DNA of 64,000 nucleotides from Kuschelorhynchus macadamiae. Lineage: Eukaryota > Arthropoda > Insecta > Coleoptera > Curculionidae. Of the stretch, positions 23,941 to 35,670 are shown piece by piece (positions within the stretch are counted from its first letter, which is position 1; the number at the start of each line of letters is the position of its first letter). A program made the translations under genes and the position numbers. The notes beneath the pieces are model-generated. The model had not been told where the DNA came from. It did not search any database and saw only the letters and a list, made by a program, of their open reading frames with translations. The DNA lies in assembly GCA_030620095.1 (NCBI GenBank), contig JAUTXW010000584.1, forward strand, positions 1,010,501 through 1,074,500, written 5' to 3'.

Positions 23941-25362
23941 TATGAAAGAAAACTGTTTTTATACAATTTAAAACAAATACTTGTGTCCCAAACACGTTTA
24001 AACAACTTGAAAAAACATATTTAAAATTCTGTTTTTTACCATATCTTACAAGGTTCTAGAATAAACGAGTCACCCTGTAGTTACGTGGATTCAGGTATTT
24101 CATATTTCCCTGAATTACAACGCAAATGTAAAGATCCGCCTATTCAATTCCATACACTTGGGGGTTATTTAAAGCTATCTAAGGGAAGATTCTATTCAGT
24201 ATTTTAACAACTTCAAAAGCCCTTTTATAATCGAATTATTCTACGTAAGAAAGATAAATAGGTCAAATCCTGAAATAGGCTCTAATATAATAATGCTGCC
24301 TGTTCCAGGATTATCGCAACAATAGACATGCAAAGGAAGGCAGGAGAAGAAAAGAGGGGGTGAGAACTGAGAAAAAAAGAAAGCTTTAATTCTCACTCAC
24401 CAGAGCTTGAGCGGCGGCTTGGTGCTGGAAACAACGAAGCAAACATTTAGTACATACAGAGAATTTACAGAGCAGCACAGTGTTGCCAAATCAAAAGGTT
24501 AAGGTTATCCAAAAAGCAAAGAATGTTCTGATGTATTTAGTGATAACAGTGAGTATAGGTTCGACTGAAATATACTACCCACCATTCATTAAAACTAAAA
24601 TTATTATTTTTCATTTAACTAACTTTAAAAATGTCAGTAAATTTTAACACCGAATAATATTCGTTTTGTCTTAGAAAATGCGCAGAATATATATATCAAA
24701 AAAAAATTCTCAATCATTAGGGAAGTTGTAAAAAAGTGGGGAGATAGCACGTTTAACCAAAAACGCTAGTCATACGGTTGGTTGTAGTAAAATACTTAAC
24801 ACAAACATGTTTATAGAGAATTAAATTCCCTTCAAAAAATTATTTATCGCTTCTTCGTCCCATTGAAAATATACAGGTTGTTAGGGGTTTGACTACAAAT
24901 ATTTTAACATGTGATAGTATGGACCATTTTGATTAAAACATGCTTAAATAACATTCAATGGTCAATTCCTTACCATTTTTGAGAGAAACGGCCTTAAAGT
25001 TGTATTTTGTTTTATTCATTTTTAAGCACATCGTTTACATATTGATCATTTTATTATGTAAAACAATTAATTATATGATTTTCCACAAAATGCCTACAAA
25101 TTTTTTCGTAGTAAAATATCTGAACGATCTAAATTTAAAAAATAAAAAACAAATAAATTGTTTTATTTTACTATAGAATGCTTATTTAAAAACGGCAACA
25201 CTGCCCACTGTAGAGGAACAAGCAGGCTTCAACGAACATAACAAATCGCAAACATATCAGTTTTTTTGTTCTTTTACCTTAATTTTTTGCCCTATGAGGC
25301 AATTCCATACCGTTTTAAAACATTTAAAAGTGTATACGAATATTGAATATGCAGACATGTTA
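23941..25362. other. Stretch without a recognisable gene
   Basis: No coding motif. A purine-rich patch lies at about 24340-24390. Confidence 0.5.
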
Positions 25363-25767
25363 AAGTGCGGGACACGAAAGAAAACCGGGCGGAGTTAATC
25401 AGTTTAGGAAGGTCGGCCAAGAAATCTCTTTAAACCAGTGGTGTCCCGTCGTTCTTTAAATAATATGACACTCCTTTTTGACTATACGCACTTCAGAAAA
25501 TTAAAAAATGTAACTATATTTAATGAACATTTATCTGTATTTGTCTGTTTTCTTTCGTGTGCCGCACTTCTATATCTCTTTTGTGTTGCAAAAACAGCGA
25601 ACTTTCGAATTCTAAAATGATTTAATTCTGTTTTTTCTTGATCGATTTACCTATAAATATATTTTTTCTTGAGTTCTGTCATTAACGGTTCCCGGGCTAC
25701 TGCCTACGTCCACTATTATTGGACCATCCAGTATAGTGATACACGATTTACAAGTCTAGATTTTACG

Positions 25768-26508
25768 AGGGCAGCCAGCATCAGATCCAGTGAACGAGGT
25801 TTATCAAAATTTTAATTTATGCAGTTCGACTTTGGGTTACTCGTGTATGCCAAAAGTGGCCGTCTGTCTCCGTTTGTCATATTACTTTATACAGGGGCCG
25901 TTATTGTGAAGTTCTATACAGGGCGTTTCCTAATTGCGTGCTGATGTTAAAGGGGGTGTTTTTATGTCCTAAAAGTCTTAATTTTTGAGATACAGGATGG
26001 TAAAGTTTATAAAGAAAACATTTTTTTCATCCCAATTCTGATGCTATTGTACACGTCTTCTATACATTAAAGAGCGTACGAATATACCCAGGTTAATTAC
26101 ATATGCACGCCACTGGTAGAAATTTTAAAAATTGATTGTTAACAAAAAATGCCCTTTTATGCATAAAAGGCGTGTATCAAATTTCACACAGTTATTTATC
26201 TATAATAGCATCAGAATTAGGATTTAAAAAAAAAATGTTTTTTTAAAACCCTGTATCTCCAAAGTTAAGACTTTTAGGTTCATATTAAACTTTTTTCTTA
26301 AAAAGGTCCAAGAATCATCCCCCGTTAACATTAGCACGCAATTAAGAAACGCCCTGTATAGTACTTCACAATGACTCCCACTGTACAAAGTAATATGACA
26401 GACGGAGACAAACGGTCACTTTTAGCATACCCGAATAGCCCAAAGTCGAACTGCATAAGTTAAAATTTTGATGAATCTTGTTCACTAGAATCAGTGCTGG
26501 CTCCCCTA
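25768..26508. repeat. Foldback (MITE-like) repeat nested in the 25363-28427 element
   Basis: Left arm begins near GGGCAGCCAGCATCAGATCC and the right arm ends with GTGCTGGCTCCCCT near 26506. Mirror words include GCAGTTCGACTTTGGG, GACAGACGGAGACAAACGG-type text and TACAGGGCGTTTC/GAAACGCCCTGTA. The arms run about 300 bases each with a short unpaired centre near 26130-26180. No coding sequence. Confidence 0.75.
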
Positions 26509-26682
26509 CTATAACTACATTGACGTGTTAATTTTGGAAAAATATGAGTTCTGTAATTTTTCAAATATTAATTGCAACATTAGATATTTTTTGACACCCG
26601 ATATTGAACAGAAAATTAATTATTTTGAAGCAGTTTATTGACAGCTACTTTATGAACAATTCTACAAAATATATAAAAAAAA

Positions 26683-28076
26683 CTAAGCCATTTTTGAGGT
26701 TGACGGCTGTGATTCTAATGGTTCGATTCCTTCTAAATCGTTGTCTTCCTCTGAAAATGATGAGGTTTCGTCGTCACTACTTGAAGATCTCAGTGTAATA
26801 ACTAAATCATCATTAACCGTTTCAATTTTGCCATCTACTTCCCAATATTTATCTTCAATAGAACGAACATGTTTAACATACGATTTCCAATTTTCAGCCG
26901 ATATTGAGTCAATCGCTTCTAATGTTATTTTATTTAAATCTTTAATTGAAAGTTCACCGGTCTTGCGCTCTCGAATATATTTTTTTACTCCTGCCCATGC
27001 AAGTTCAATAGGGTTGGGGTCGCACATGTATAGAGGCAGCCTTAAAGGTGTATTACCGAGGTTACGTAAAAGACCGTCAATTTTATACTTTTTTTCTCTA
27101 GGCTTGTTGGCTGATATTACTTCATATAATTGATATTTTCTCCATGTTGGATCACATACAATATTGTTCGATTTAAGCCACGATATCATATGAGCTTTTG
27201 TAGAGTATTTAGTTGGCACTTTATCTTCTACGTGAGAATGATAAGACGCATTATCCATTACCACGACTGATTTGGGAGGAATGTTATGTAGAAGCTTCCC
27301 GAGCAACCACTTTTCAAAATTATCTCTATTCATCTGTCCATGATAGTCTCCAGTTCTTAGTCCCGAGCAAAAACTAAAGCAGCACCTGGAACAAATCAGG
27401 CTTCTGAACCAGCATGAACTATAATAAAGCGACTACTAGAGCGGATTCCCTGAACAACACCTGTAACACTTTTACTTTGCCAGCATTTGTTCACTGTCAT
27501 ATTATTATCTACCCAGGCTTCGTCTAGATACACAATATTGCATCCTTCTTGCCTATATTGCCTTACAGTTGATAGATATTTCACTCGCCAGTGAAAAATA
27601 TTTGGTCTCTCAATGAGCAATTTTCGTTTATTTTGGCACTTGCACCAAACAAAACCATTTGATCGTAAAAGCCGATTTTAGGTTTTATACCAGTACGGAA
27701 ACTCTATTTTGTTCTTTACAGCACGAAGTAGGGGTTTGTAGGTCGGAACCTTCTTCAAGTTTACACAAAAATCCTCTATTGTTCGTCGAATTACTTGAAA
27801 ATCACCATCATCAATTTTATCTTTGTATGATAATCGGGGTCATTTTTTACCAGGAGATTTTAAAGGTGAAGTAGAACATGAGCGATCATTATGTTCTCTT
27901 TGAATTTTTCTTATACTTCTTTCCGAAACACCAGTGTAAAATGCAGCGCGTTCTGTTCGATTTTGAATTGGAATAGTCAAACTATTATTTTCAGCTTCTC
28001 TAGTACAGGCCTCTATAACGCTCGCAATAACTTCACGTGCACCGCTTCGAAATGTTTTTCCTCTTTTGTTCGCCAT
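26683..28076 (-). pseudogene. DDE transposase of the 25363-28427 element, four pieces
   Basis: The start is taken as MANKRGKTFRSGAREVIASV at 28076, followed by a helix-turn-helix (YTGVSERSIRKIQREH). A stop and shifts follow (27843 and about 27650). 27620-27396 has LLIERPNIFHWRVKYL-like text and NIVYLDEAWVDNN (first Asp). 27333-26683 has PKSVVVMDNASYHSH (second Asp) and CDPNPIELAWAGVKKYIRE (Glu). The residue spacing between second Asp and Glu is far longer than DD34E and fits an IS630-like insect group. The tail is acidic and serine-rich, with a sensible end. Broken by at least three frameshifts or stops. Confidence 0.8.
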
Positions 28077-28750
28077 CGTTACTTCGAAATAATAATTCAA
28101 ATTCAAGGCAACGCATTTATATAGAAATGCAAACAAATGCTCGAAATGTATAGCCGCCAATGGAAATAGCTTGAACCTTCTAGCGGCAAGTGCACGGAGA
28201 CTCTAGGCACATCCCAATTACAAGTGGACCAGTGCGAAATTTACTAAATCCTCGATTAATTTTCCGTACTGCTTAGCTGGCGCACTTTATAGGTGAAGCG
28301 GCAAACTATTAAAACAAATAAAATAACATAAAATTTATTTGCGTACACAAATTTTACATTTCCGCTTGCTTAAGATTATGAACCTTTATTTTAAGGACTG
28401 CCCTGTTTTCTTTCGTGTCCCGCACTTTACTTATGCGTTCAAAAAAATTGGCTTCGCCGTATTGGTGCGTATTTAAATACTGGCGGTAGCCACTTTCAGC
28501 ATTTACTTTAATTTTTTAAGTGTATGAATTACCTACCTAGTGCTATAAACTAATATTCTTGGTAAGTTCATATTCTTTATTAGGTTTTGGAAACTAATAA
28601 ACTTAATTAGGGTTGCGCAGTTAAAAATGATACAAAGAAATAATCTAAAAAGTTTTAATAACAGGTTTTTACAATTTTTTACACGCCGGTATTATGCTAA
28701 CAAACCAAAATTTTTAAATGTGTTCAGATTATTTGTTGCGTTTAGATTGA

Positions 28751-29086
28751 CATACAAAAATCTTTTTTGGCTTTTTCGCAACTGAATAAAAATATTTAAC
28801 TTTAAATTAATTGAAGCAAATATTTAATAAAATTATATACCTCAACATGTAGACTAGTCTATCTACGGAATGTTTCTGTACATAATATAAACAATATTAT
28901 TTAAACAAGCATAAGTAATTAGTCATGCTTGTTTAAATAATATTGTTTATATTATGTATCGAAACATTCCGTAGACAGAGTAGTCTACATGTTGAGGTAT
29001 ATAATTTTATTAAATATTTGCTTCAATTAATTTAAATATTTTTATTCAGCTGCGAAAAAGCCAAAAAAGATTTTAGTGTGTTAAAC
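28751..29086. repeat. Near-perfect palindrome, ~160-bp arms
   Basis: Left arm about 28751-28912 and right arm about 28925-29086 are almost exact inverse copies with a 12-base spacer (AAGTAATTAGTC). Mirror words include ATCTTTTTTGGCTTTTTCGC and CTCAACATGTAGACTAGTCT; only small indels and a few substitutions differ. No ORF. Confidence 0.9.
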
Positions 29087-30489
29087 CACAATTTATTAAA
29101 AAAATTGTTCATACAATCCAAAAAAATAATCAAAATAAAATAATTGAATCGTTTTCAAACCTACAGGTTTTTTACATTTCTTTGTTGACAAAGCACAGGT
29201 GATGAGATTGTCATCACATTGATGTTCAAGCGAATAGCAGTATTGCCATGTTGTCTTTGAATTAGTTCAAACCTTCTCCAAAACTGAACATTTTAAAATT
29301 AAATATCTCGAAAATTCTTTCGAATTTACCGATGGTTTATAAGAATATTTTGTTTAAAATCGTTCATACTATTCTATGTTAAAATATTTGTACAAAACAA
29401 AATAATGCGTTCTTATTTTAATTAGATATTATATAAATAGTCCGATATATAAAAATGTTTTTATTCAAGCATTGTACTTATACTGAACATATGAATAAAC
29501 ATTATTTTCTTTCTTTGTAAAAATCATAAATACCATTAACCAAACAAATGAGCATCGAATAAAAAAGATCAAATGATGTAGTTTTTATAGCTTTTTTTGA
29601 TTTTGCGAAAAGTTCTTAGATTATATTGTGTGACATACTCCATGTAATTTTACAGACGCTTTTAAAATATTTGAATTTAGAGTTTATTTCATATAAATAT
29701 GTGTATCCAGCTTGCAAAAAGATACCTGCTACCTTTTTAATTTTAGGTATTAAGGTCTAATGTAGTGTCAAGATTGTCAGTAATACTTTCATCAACATGA
29801 ATTTATAATTTTATTTTTCTTTATGAAAAGTTATTTTGTTAAGAAATAAAATTAAATTTTCAACATAGCGTGTTTTCAGCATTATTTTTCTTTATACAAG
29901 GTGTTTCTTTATTCAATGCCGATAATTCAGGATGTGAATCTTTGGCCACTTTTAAGTGTAAAGGTTCATACAAATTACCCATATCCAAATTTATTTTAAT
30001 TTTTTTTAAATTTTCTATATTTTTAAAGATAATTTGACGCAAATTGCAATACGTATTACTTCTTGTAGTACCTATAAGGCAGTACTATTGGCATTTAGAA
30101 TAATCTACAGAGTGGTATTTTTTTGGGGGTCACAACCTCTTTTACCCCTCCCAAGTTTGTTTTTGCAACACTGACTTTTTTGTATAATCCAATCCAATGC
30201 TCCAGACAGTTCCAAAACTTTTCTGCATCTCAATTGGTTTGATATCTTGTACAGTTTAGAATTTATTTAACCTAGTATTCAATTATGCATTTCGTTTTTT
30301 CAGCTCGTTCACAATTTAGTTTAACCTGTTTTTTTTATCTTTAACTTTTACTTTTTTTGTGTATTTAATTAGTAAAATCATTTCATTAACAAAACGTTAT
30401 TATTCAAATATCGTTTTTGATTATCAAAAAATTAAATAGAGAAGAAAATTTTACATTAAATCCTACGTATACTTTACGTAATAGTTTAT
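29087..30489. other. Stretch without a recognisable gene
   Basis: No coding motif recognised; a 60-codon minus frame at 29860-30042 has no known features. Confidence 0.5.
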
Positions 30490-30975
30490 AAGAACTGCTG
30501 GAAATATCGGCCTCCTGTCGTAATGCATGTATTAGCCTTTCTTCTGATTGATCCACGTATCCTGTGAAATATTTCTGGGGTAATCCTTATAGTTTCGCAT
30601 GCTTTTGAGTTACTTAAATGTAAACCAAGGATTTCAAATACGGGGGGTATTTTAGTGTTATAAGAAAAAATCTATACTGTTTAAATCTGGCAACCCAGGA
30701 GGCCACGGTTACAGTCCTCTTCGGCCTATCCACCCTTTACGATAAACCTGATTTAACTATTCATGCGCCAGGATACAGAAATGAGCAGGAGCCCCATCAC
30801 GCAAAAACCACAACTGTTTTCTTAACATGATAAGCCCAAATTCTGACAAACTATGAAGATACCTCTGACAAAAATTCATACGAAAATCACGTGGTACTAG
30901 AGCCCGTACCCTTTGGATGTGATAAGGGTATAATAAATTATCAATATCAATTAAAATTTTCCAGACGAGCAAATG
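30490..30975 (-). pseudogene. Mariner-like transposase C-terminal fragment
   Basis: On the minus strand: RKQLWFLRDGAPAHFCILAH, then after a stop KGWIGRRG, PWPPGLPDLNSIDFFL. This matches the LWFQQDGAPAHF...RWIGRGG...WPARSPDLTPLDFFLW block of DUF4817-type mariner-like transposases, carrying the second and third catalytic Asp (both kept: RDGAP, IDFF). Stops and frameshifts are numerous. It may belong to the same copy as 31853-32400, split by an insertion of about 0.9 kb. Confidence 0.65.
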
Positions 30976-31852
30976 ATTAATATTTAGAGCTACTCACAAA
31001 AAAATATCACCCTATAGATTGTTCTAAATGCCAATGCTAACTCGGAGGTATTATAAAAAGTAATGTTTAAATGTCAAATGTAGAAGAAACATTGAACAAA
31101 CTAAAAAAAAATAAAACTTGCTACCCTTTGCCATTTGTATACTTAAAATTGGCCAAAGAATCACATCCTAAAGTATCGGCATTCTATTTAGAAACACCTC
31201 GTACGTCGGTGTTCAAATGGCAAAAACATGAAGAGATTCTTTAGAAAACCTCTTTGATATTTTGATGAAATGCTTGAACTTACGCAAAGAAATGTTTTAT
31301 ACATACATTAACAAAGTTAAAACTGCGCTGCTGCAAAAACAGGTCATACCAGATTTTGTCATCTGCCCCCAGATTTATTACCTAATTTTCACCTTCCTTT
31401 GAATTTCTTCATAATTTTCATTCTGGTTTCTGTATACATTTTTCAGATGACCCGAAAGTAATGTATCTAAGGCTATCAGGTCTGGGCTATTTGCAGGCCA
31501 ATGTAACGTGCATTGTCCTCCAATTCATTAGATTGGTGGTTTAAGAAATGGCTTGCCTCACGTAAATTATAGAAGGCACTCTTGCTATATATTGACATTG
31601 AAATGCAACGTCTTGATTTTTCCCATAAGATACTATCGATAGAGGTAGATTAAGGTATCTGCTTTAAAAAAGAATAAATCAGATTGGTTAAATCAACAAA
31701 ATGTCAAAAAAAGATTGGAGCTACAAGTGTCTTGCAAAAAAATGTGATATTATAATTCGTAATATAATATACAGGGCAAATCAGAAGTTCTGATGTTAAA
31801 TAAATAAAATACATTTTTTCAAAAATGTTTAATACTTTGTAGAGGTCACTAG
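30976..31852. other. Spacer between two transposase fragments
   Basis: No gene seen. Phrases near 31130-31200 (AATTGGCCAAAGAATCACATCC, broken) echo text at 29930-29960 in inverse sense, so it may be an inserted repeat. Confidence 0.35.
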
Positions 31853-32400
31853 TTACAATATCGTATTAGATATTTGTTGACATTTTGATTCAGGAAGATT
31901 CCTTGATCTATAGAACATGATGTTTGTATTGCATCCTATAAGAAAAATCAAGGCATTTTTAACGCCACACGGTATACTATATAAATATAAAAAATTAAGA
32001 CAACGCCCTTCAGTTAATGCTTTCCAAAAAAACCGTCGTCCTAAAATTTTATTGTGCAATATTCCACACCAAACGTCCATTGAACTACGACCTTAAAAAG
32101 CAATTTCTTGTGGAAGCGAAATTTTAATCTGATTAAACATGAACATTTCGTCTATTAAACATTCCCGCATTTGAGAAATTTGATTTTTCTGTCAGACTAT
32201 AGCATGCAATAAATTAGGATCTTGCCGCATTATTTCGAAAATATTTGTCACAAAAGTAAATCTTTTTTCTTTTTGATCAACACTAAGCTTTTAAACGAGT
32301 ATACTTTCATATGGTCTATACTTAAAATGCCCTAGCGTGTTTCGAATTCTTCCATAAGTCATTTTCTTCTTCCATGTGTTAAGTGCAGCGTTATGGTATT
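31853..32400 (-). pseudogene. Mariner-like transposase central fragment
   Basis: The minus strand reads, across frames, KYRPYES, KSNFSNAGMFNRRNVHV-like text (first catalytic region), then MDVWCGILHNKILGRRFFWK, matching the xNVWCGIIGNKIIGPFFF signature of this family. Order and strand agree with the fragment at 30490-30975. Confidence 0.55.
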
Positions 32401-32537
32401 TAATGATCGAGTCCTTTGATATTTTTTATGCATAGAAAATATAAATTCATGGTGACTAAAATATTATTGTTAATTTTGACATTATCTTTGAATAAAACTT
32501 AAAAAGGAAGGAAGTACAAATATTGCTTTCAAACACG

Positions 32538-32538
<1 letters not shown>

Positions 32539-32584
<46 letters not shown>
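32539..32584. repeat. (TA)n microsatellite
   Basis: About 46 bp of TA. Confidence 0.95.
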
Positions 32585-32586
<2 letters not shown>

Positions 32587-32671
32587 TGATCTATTTTTGC
32601 ACAGATGTGTCGTCTTGTGCTCCAAAGTGGGCCGCATCTAAAGCGATTTAGTTGCACCATAGTACCTACAG

Positions 32672-32914
32672 ATGGCGCCACTGGTTGCCTATTTCCCTCG
32701 TCGACTTTCAAAGTCGAATGGCATCACGCCTTGTTTATTTCAGGGTTATGGGTATTTCGATTTTAATACCGATACCCCCCCTCCCCAAGGAAACTGCCTG
32801 ATGAGCCTTGCTGGGGCAGATACCATGGTAGCAGATGGCCCTTGGCCCTGGAAACGAACAGCGTCATGTTTTGGTCGTCGACAAAATGGTGAAGGAGTAA
32901 TCCTTACCGTAAGT
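32672..32914 (+). other. Possible orphan coding exon
   Basis: A frame with a more GC-rich, gene-like codon pattern than its surroundings. It reads GYGYFDFNTDTPPPQGNCLM, SLAGADTMVADGPWPW, then TASCFGRRQNGEGVILT. A TTTATTTCAG acceptor-like site precedes GGTTATGGG (32742) and a consensus donor ACC-GTAAGT follows at 32912-32917. I do not recognise the protein. After the donor the frame runs into (TA)n, so the apparent tail of Ile-Tyr repeats is meaningless. It could be an exon fragment of a host gene or of a captured gene. Confidence 0.35.
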
Positions 32915-32920
32915 TATTTC

Positions 32921-32923
<3 letters not shown>

Positions 32924-32969
<46 letters not shown>
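32924..32969. repeat. (TA)n microsatellite, duplication copy 1
   Basis: TA tract within the first 291-bp unit. Confidence 0.95.
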
Positions 32970-32976
<7 letters not shown>

Positions 32977-33211
32977 TAGAATGTGTCTGAAATTCGTTAT
33001 GACAGCATTGGAATATCAGAAACCATAAAATATACAAGAAAGTTTAAATGGGAAATGTTTTAGACAATTATGTTTGTAAACGAATGCCGTTTTGCTCACG
33101 ATTCTATCTTTTTTGGTTTTTGAGATATCTTGAATAAGCCAAAAAACTGCATTTTCGGCTTTATTTTTCAAAATACTTCTAATCTGAGTAATCCTTACCG
33201 TAAGTTATTTC

Positions 33212-33215
<4 letters not shown>

Positions 33216-33277
<62 letters not shown>
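33216..33277. repeat. (TA)n microsatellite, duplication copy 2
   Basis: TA tract within the second unit, longer than in copy 1. Confidence 0.95.
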
Positions 33278-33285
<8 letters not shown>

Positions 33286-33544
33286 CTGAAATTCGTTATG
33301 ACAGCATTGGAATATCAGAAACCATAAAATATACAAGAAAGTTTAAATGGGAAATGTTTTAGACAATTATGTTTGTAAACGAATGCCGTTTTGCTCACGA
33401 TTCTATCTTTTTTGGTTTTTGAGATATCTTGAATAAGCCAAAAAACTGCATTTTCGGCTTTATTTTTCAAAATACTTCTAATCTGTAAAAACATTATTAA
33501 CGCAACTTTTTACGTAGAATACGCCTGTTTAGTCAGATTTTATA

Positions 33545-33577
33545 TGCAACGTTTCGGTTGTTTAGACCCATCATCAA
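33545..33577 (-). ncRNA. Hammerhead-like core in the left terminal repeat
   Basis: Minus strand: TTGATGA (33577-33571, one base off CTGATGA), GGGTCTAAACAACC, GAAAC (33555-33551), GTT. The mirror site in the right repeat (about 35190-35228) has CTGGCCATATGG...AACC-AAAACGTT, more decayed. Such boxes are typical of Penelope-like termini; here they sit in a DNA-transposon terminal repeat. Confidence 0.35.
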
Positions 33578-33907
33578 CTTCGCATTTTCTTATGGCCCGT
33601 ATATTCGATTTTAACAATTTCTAAAAGAGTATTAAATTTAGTTTTTCAGCGATGTATCATGATCAAAAGTGCGAATTGAAAATTAATGAATATGTTTTTG
33701 AATTATCCAAATAAGAAGAAATAGCAATATTTTTTAATTCAACATTAAATTTTATAGAAAATCAGTAAGAACTACACAATAGAATTCATACTACGTGCAC
33801 ATGTTCAATGTTCAAATTACCATCCGTAAATAACACTAATTTAACTCATTAGGTCAAGTAGGCTTTGCGTTTGAGATAATTGAATTTTTATAATCTGTCA
33901 TCCGTCG

Positions 33908-34985
33908 TTGAAGTTTTATTCAGCTTCCGTCAATATTTTAATAAGCTTTACAGTGGCGTTAAACTTTTCTAATGAAGAAATGTTCGATATGTTAGTGTGT
34001 TATATTAAAAACGAAAGAAATGGCAATAGGGCTATGGATGTATATTTTGACATGTACTCCGAAAGACGACAGACCGGCAGAACTTATTTTCAAACGCTGG
34101 TTCGAAACTTGCTTGATTTTGGCGTCTTTAATAAGACTGGCACGAAGAAGTATGAAAAACACAACGAGGAACGCAATAGGTAAATATGAGAATATTTCTT
34201 CAACTTCACATTCCGAGGTCAACCATTCATGATGTCTTAAAAGTAACGAAATACCATCCTTACAAACCAACAATTGTACGAAGACTTCAAGTCCTTTGAT
34301 CAGATGAGACTAATTTTACCAACTATGGAGTTTTTAATAAAAAAAATTATCATTACTGAAAATCCGCAACAACGCGAGACACGGAAACTGCAAGTGCGAT
34401 TTAGTTTTAATGTGTGGTGCGAGTTAATTGGTAAGTTTAATCTGGAAACTCTACCCGAAATATTTTCAATAAATGACATTGGTATTAACCCAATTAAATT
34501 TTTTATAATAATTCAGTATTTTTCATCACTTTTTAGCAAATCGTCCCATTGGGCCTTATTTATAATCAGATACTGACAGGTCTAAGATACCTCGCCATGT
34601 TGCAGAACCAAATAGTTTCTGCCATTCGATAAGTTTTCCCAAATAATCAGTTTAACAACTTATGGTTTCAACAAGACGGTTGCCCCGCACATAACACCAG
34701 GGATGTACAAACCTATTTAACGAAAACATTTGGTGAAAAAGTAATATGGTGGTCCTGTACGCTAGCTTGCTAGATCCCCGGATATCACGCTAATAGATAC
34801 TTAATTATGGGAATATGCGAAAAATGAGATATATGAATTTGACCCTCGTAAACATAGGCAAGTTCTTGATCAGCGAACTCGAATTATTTTAGAAAATATC
34901 AATTGTAATACCATTCAGGGGGTAATCAGGTCAATTGAGAAGAAATGCATCCAGTGTATTGAACAAAATGGTCAATATTTTTTAT
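33908..34985 (+). pseudogene. DUF4817-type mariner-like transposase, broken
   Basis: 33965-34140 reads FSNEEMFDMLVCYIKNERNG, NRAMDVYFDMYSERRQTG, RTYFQTLVRNLLDFGVF: the N-terminal helix-turn-helix typical of this family (FTxEExxDMLxxYGE...A...Y...P.R...R.TF..L...L...G). Next 34285-34430 has SFDQMRLILPTMEF in place of the first-Asp box and RFSFNVWCELIG. Then 34660-34730 has FQQDGCPAHNTRDVQTYL (second Asp), and decayed RSPDITLIDTYLWEYAKNE-like text near 34765-34825. The C-terminus (VIRSIEKKCIQCIEQNGQYF) is readable to 34985. Stops and shifts are numerous, and the first catalytic Asp region (SDE) is altered. Confidence 0.75.
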
Positions 34986-35670
34986 CATTTTATTATGTAA
35001 TTAATGCCATTGAGTAGATAGGTAGGTATTCTTGTAGAGTTTGTATTTAGCTACTTTTAAGACGTTATAGACGGTTGACTTCAGATCCGAAGTTCCGTTT
35101 CGCTTCTTCTTGTAGATGAAATCGAATTTTTATTCGAAATATTTATTCAAGTAAAAAAAATACTCTTTTAGAAACTGTTAAAATCGAATATACTGGCCAT
35201 ATGGTTCTAAAAAACCAAAACGTTGCAAGTAAAATTTAACTAAATAGGCGTATTCTACGTAAAAAGTTTCTTTAATAATGTTTTCACGGATTAGAAATAT
35301 TTTGAAAAATAAGGAAATTATGAGGGGTTTTCGAAAATGCAGTTTTTTGTTTTTTTTTTTTTACCTCAAAAACCAAAAAAGGTACCATCGTTTAGCAAAA
35401 CCGCATTTATTTACGAACATAACATAGGCCAACACACATTTTGGTGCTTGCGATTTTTTAACTGTTCCAGGGTAATTTTTAGATGCAGAATGTAAAAAGG
35501 TTCTCAGATTTTGTCTATCAGATCTAGTTTTTTTTTTTTTAAAGAAAAAATTTTGTATACATTTTACGTTATAACTGTTATAATATATATTACTATTGCC
35601 AGTTAAACAAAAACAAAAACACATGGATTTAAGTATTTATTGCAAAAACTTAATTTACATAATTACATTA

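Larger units (their letters stand above)
25363..28427 (-). mobile_element. IS630/Tc1-superfamily transposon with AAGTGCGGGACACGAAAG ends
   Basis: The left end AAGTGCGGGACACGAAAGAA (25363) is exactly mirrored at 28427, and each end is flanked by TA (25361-25362, 28428-28429). TIR identity covers about 23 bases ending GAAAGAAAAC. Total length 3065 bp. It carries one broken transposase on the minus strand and a 740-bp foldback repeat between the transposase 3' end and the left TIR. Confidence 0.85.
32895..33484. repeat. Tandem duplication, ~291-bp unit with (TA)n inside
   Basis: Copy 1 32895-33185 and copy 2 33186-33484 are nearly identical from GAGTAATCCTTACCGTAAGT to AAAATACTTCTAATCTG. The (TA)n tract inside is about 46 bp in copy 1 (32924-32969) and about 62 bp in copy 2 (33216-33277), so it expanded or contracted after the duplication. 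Confidence 0.9.
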
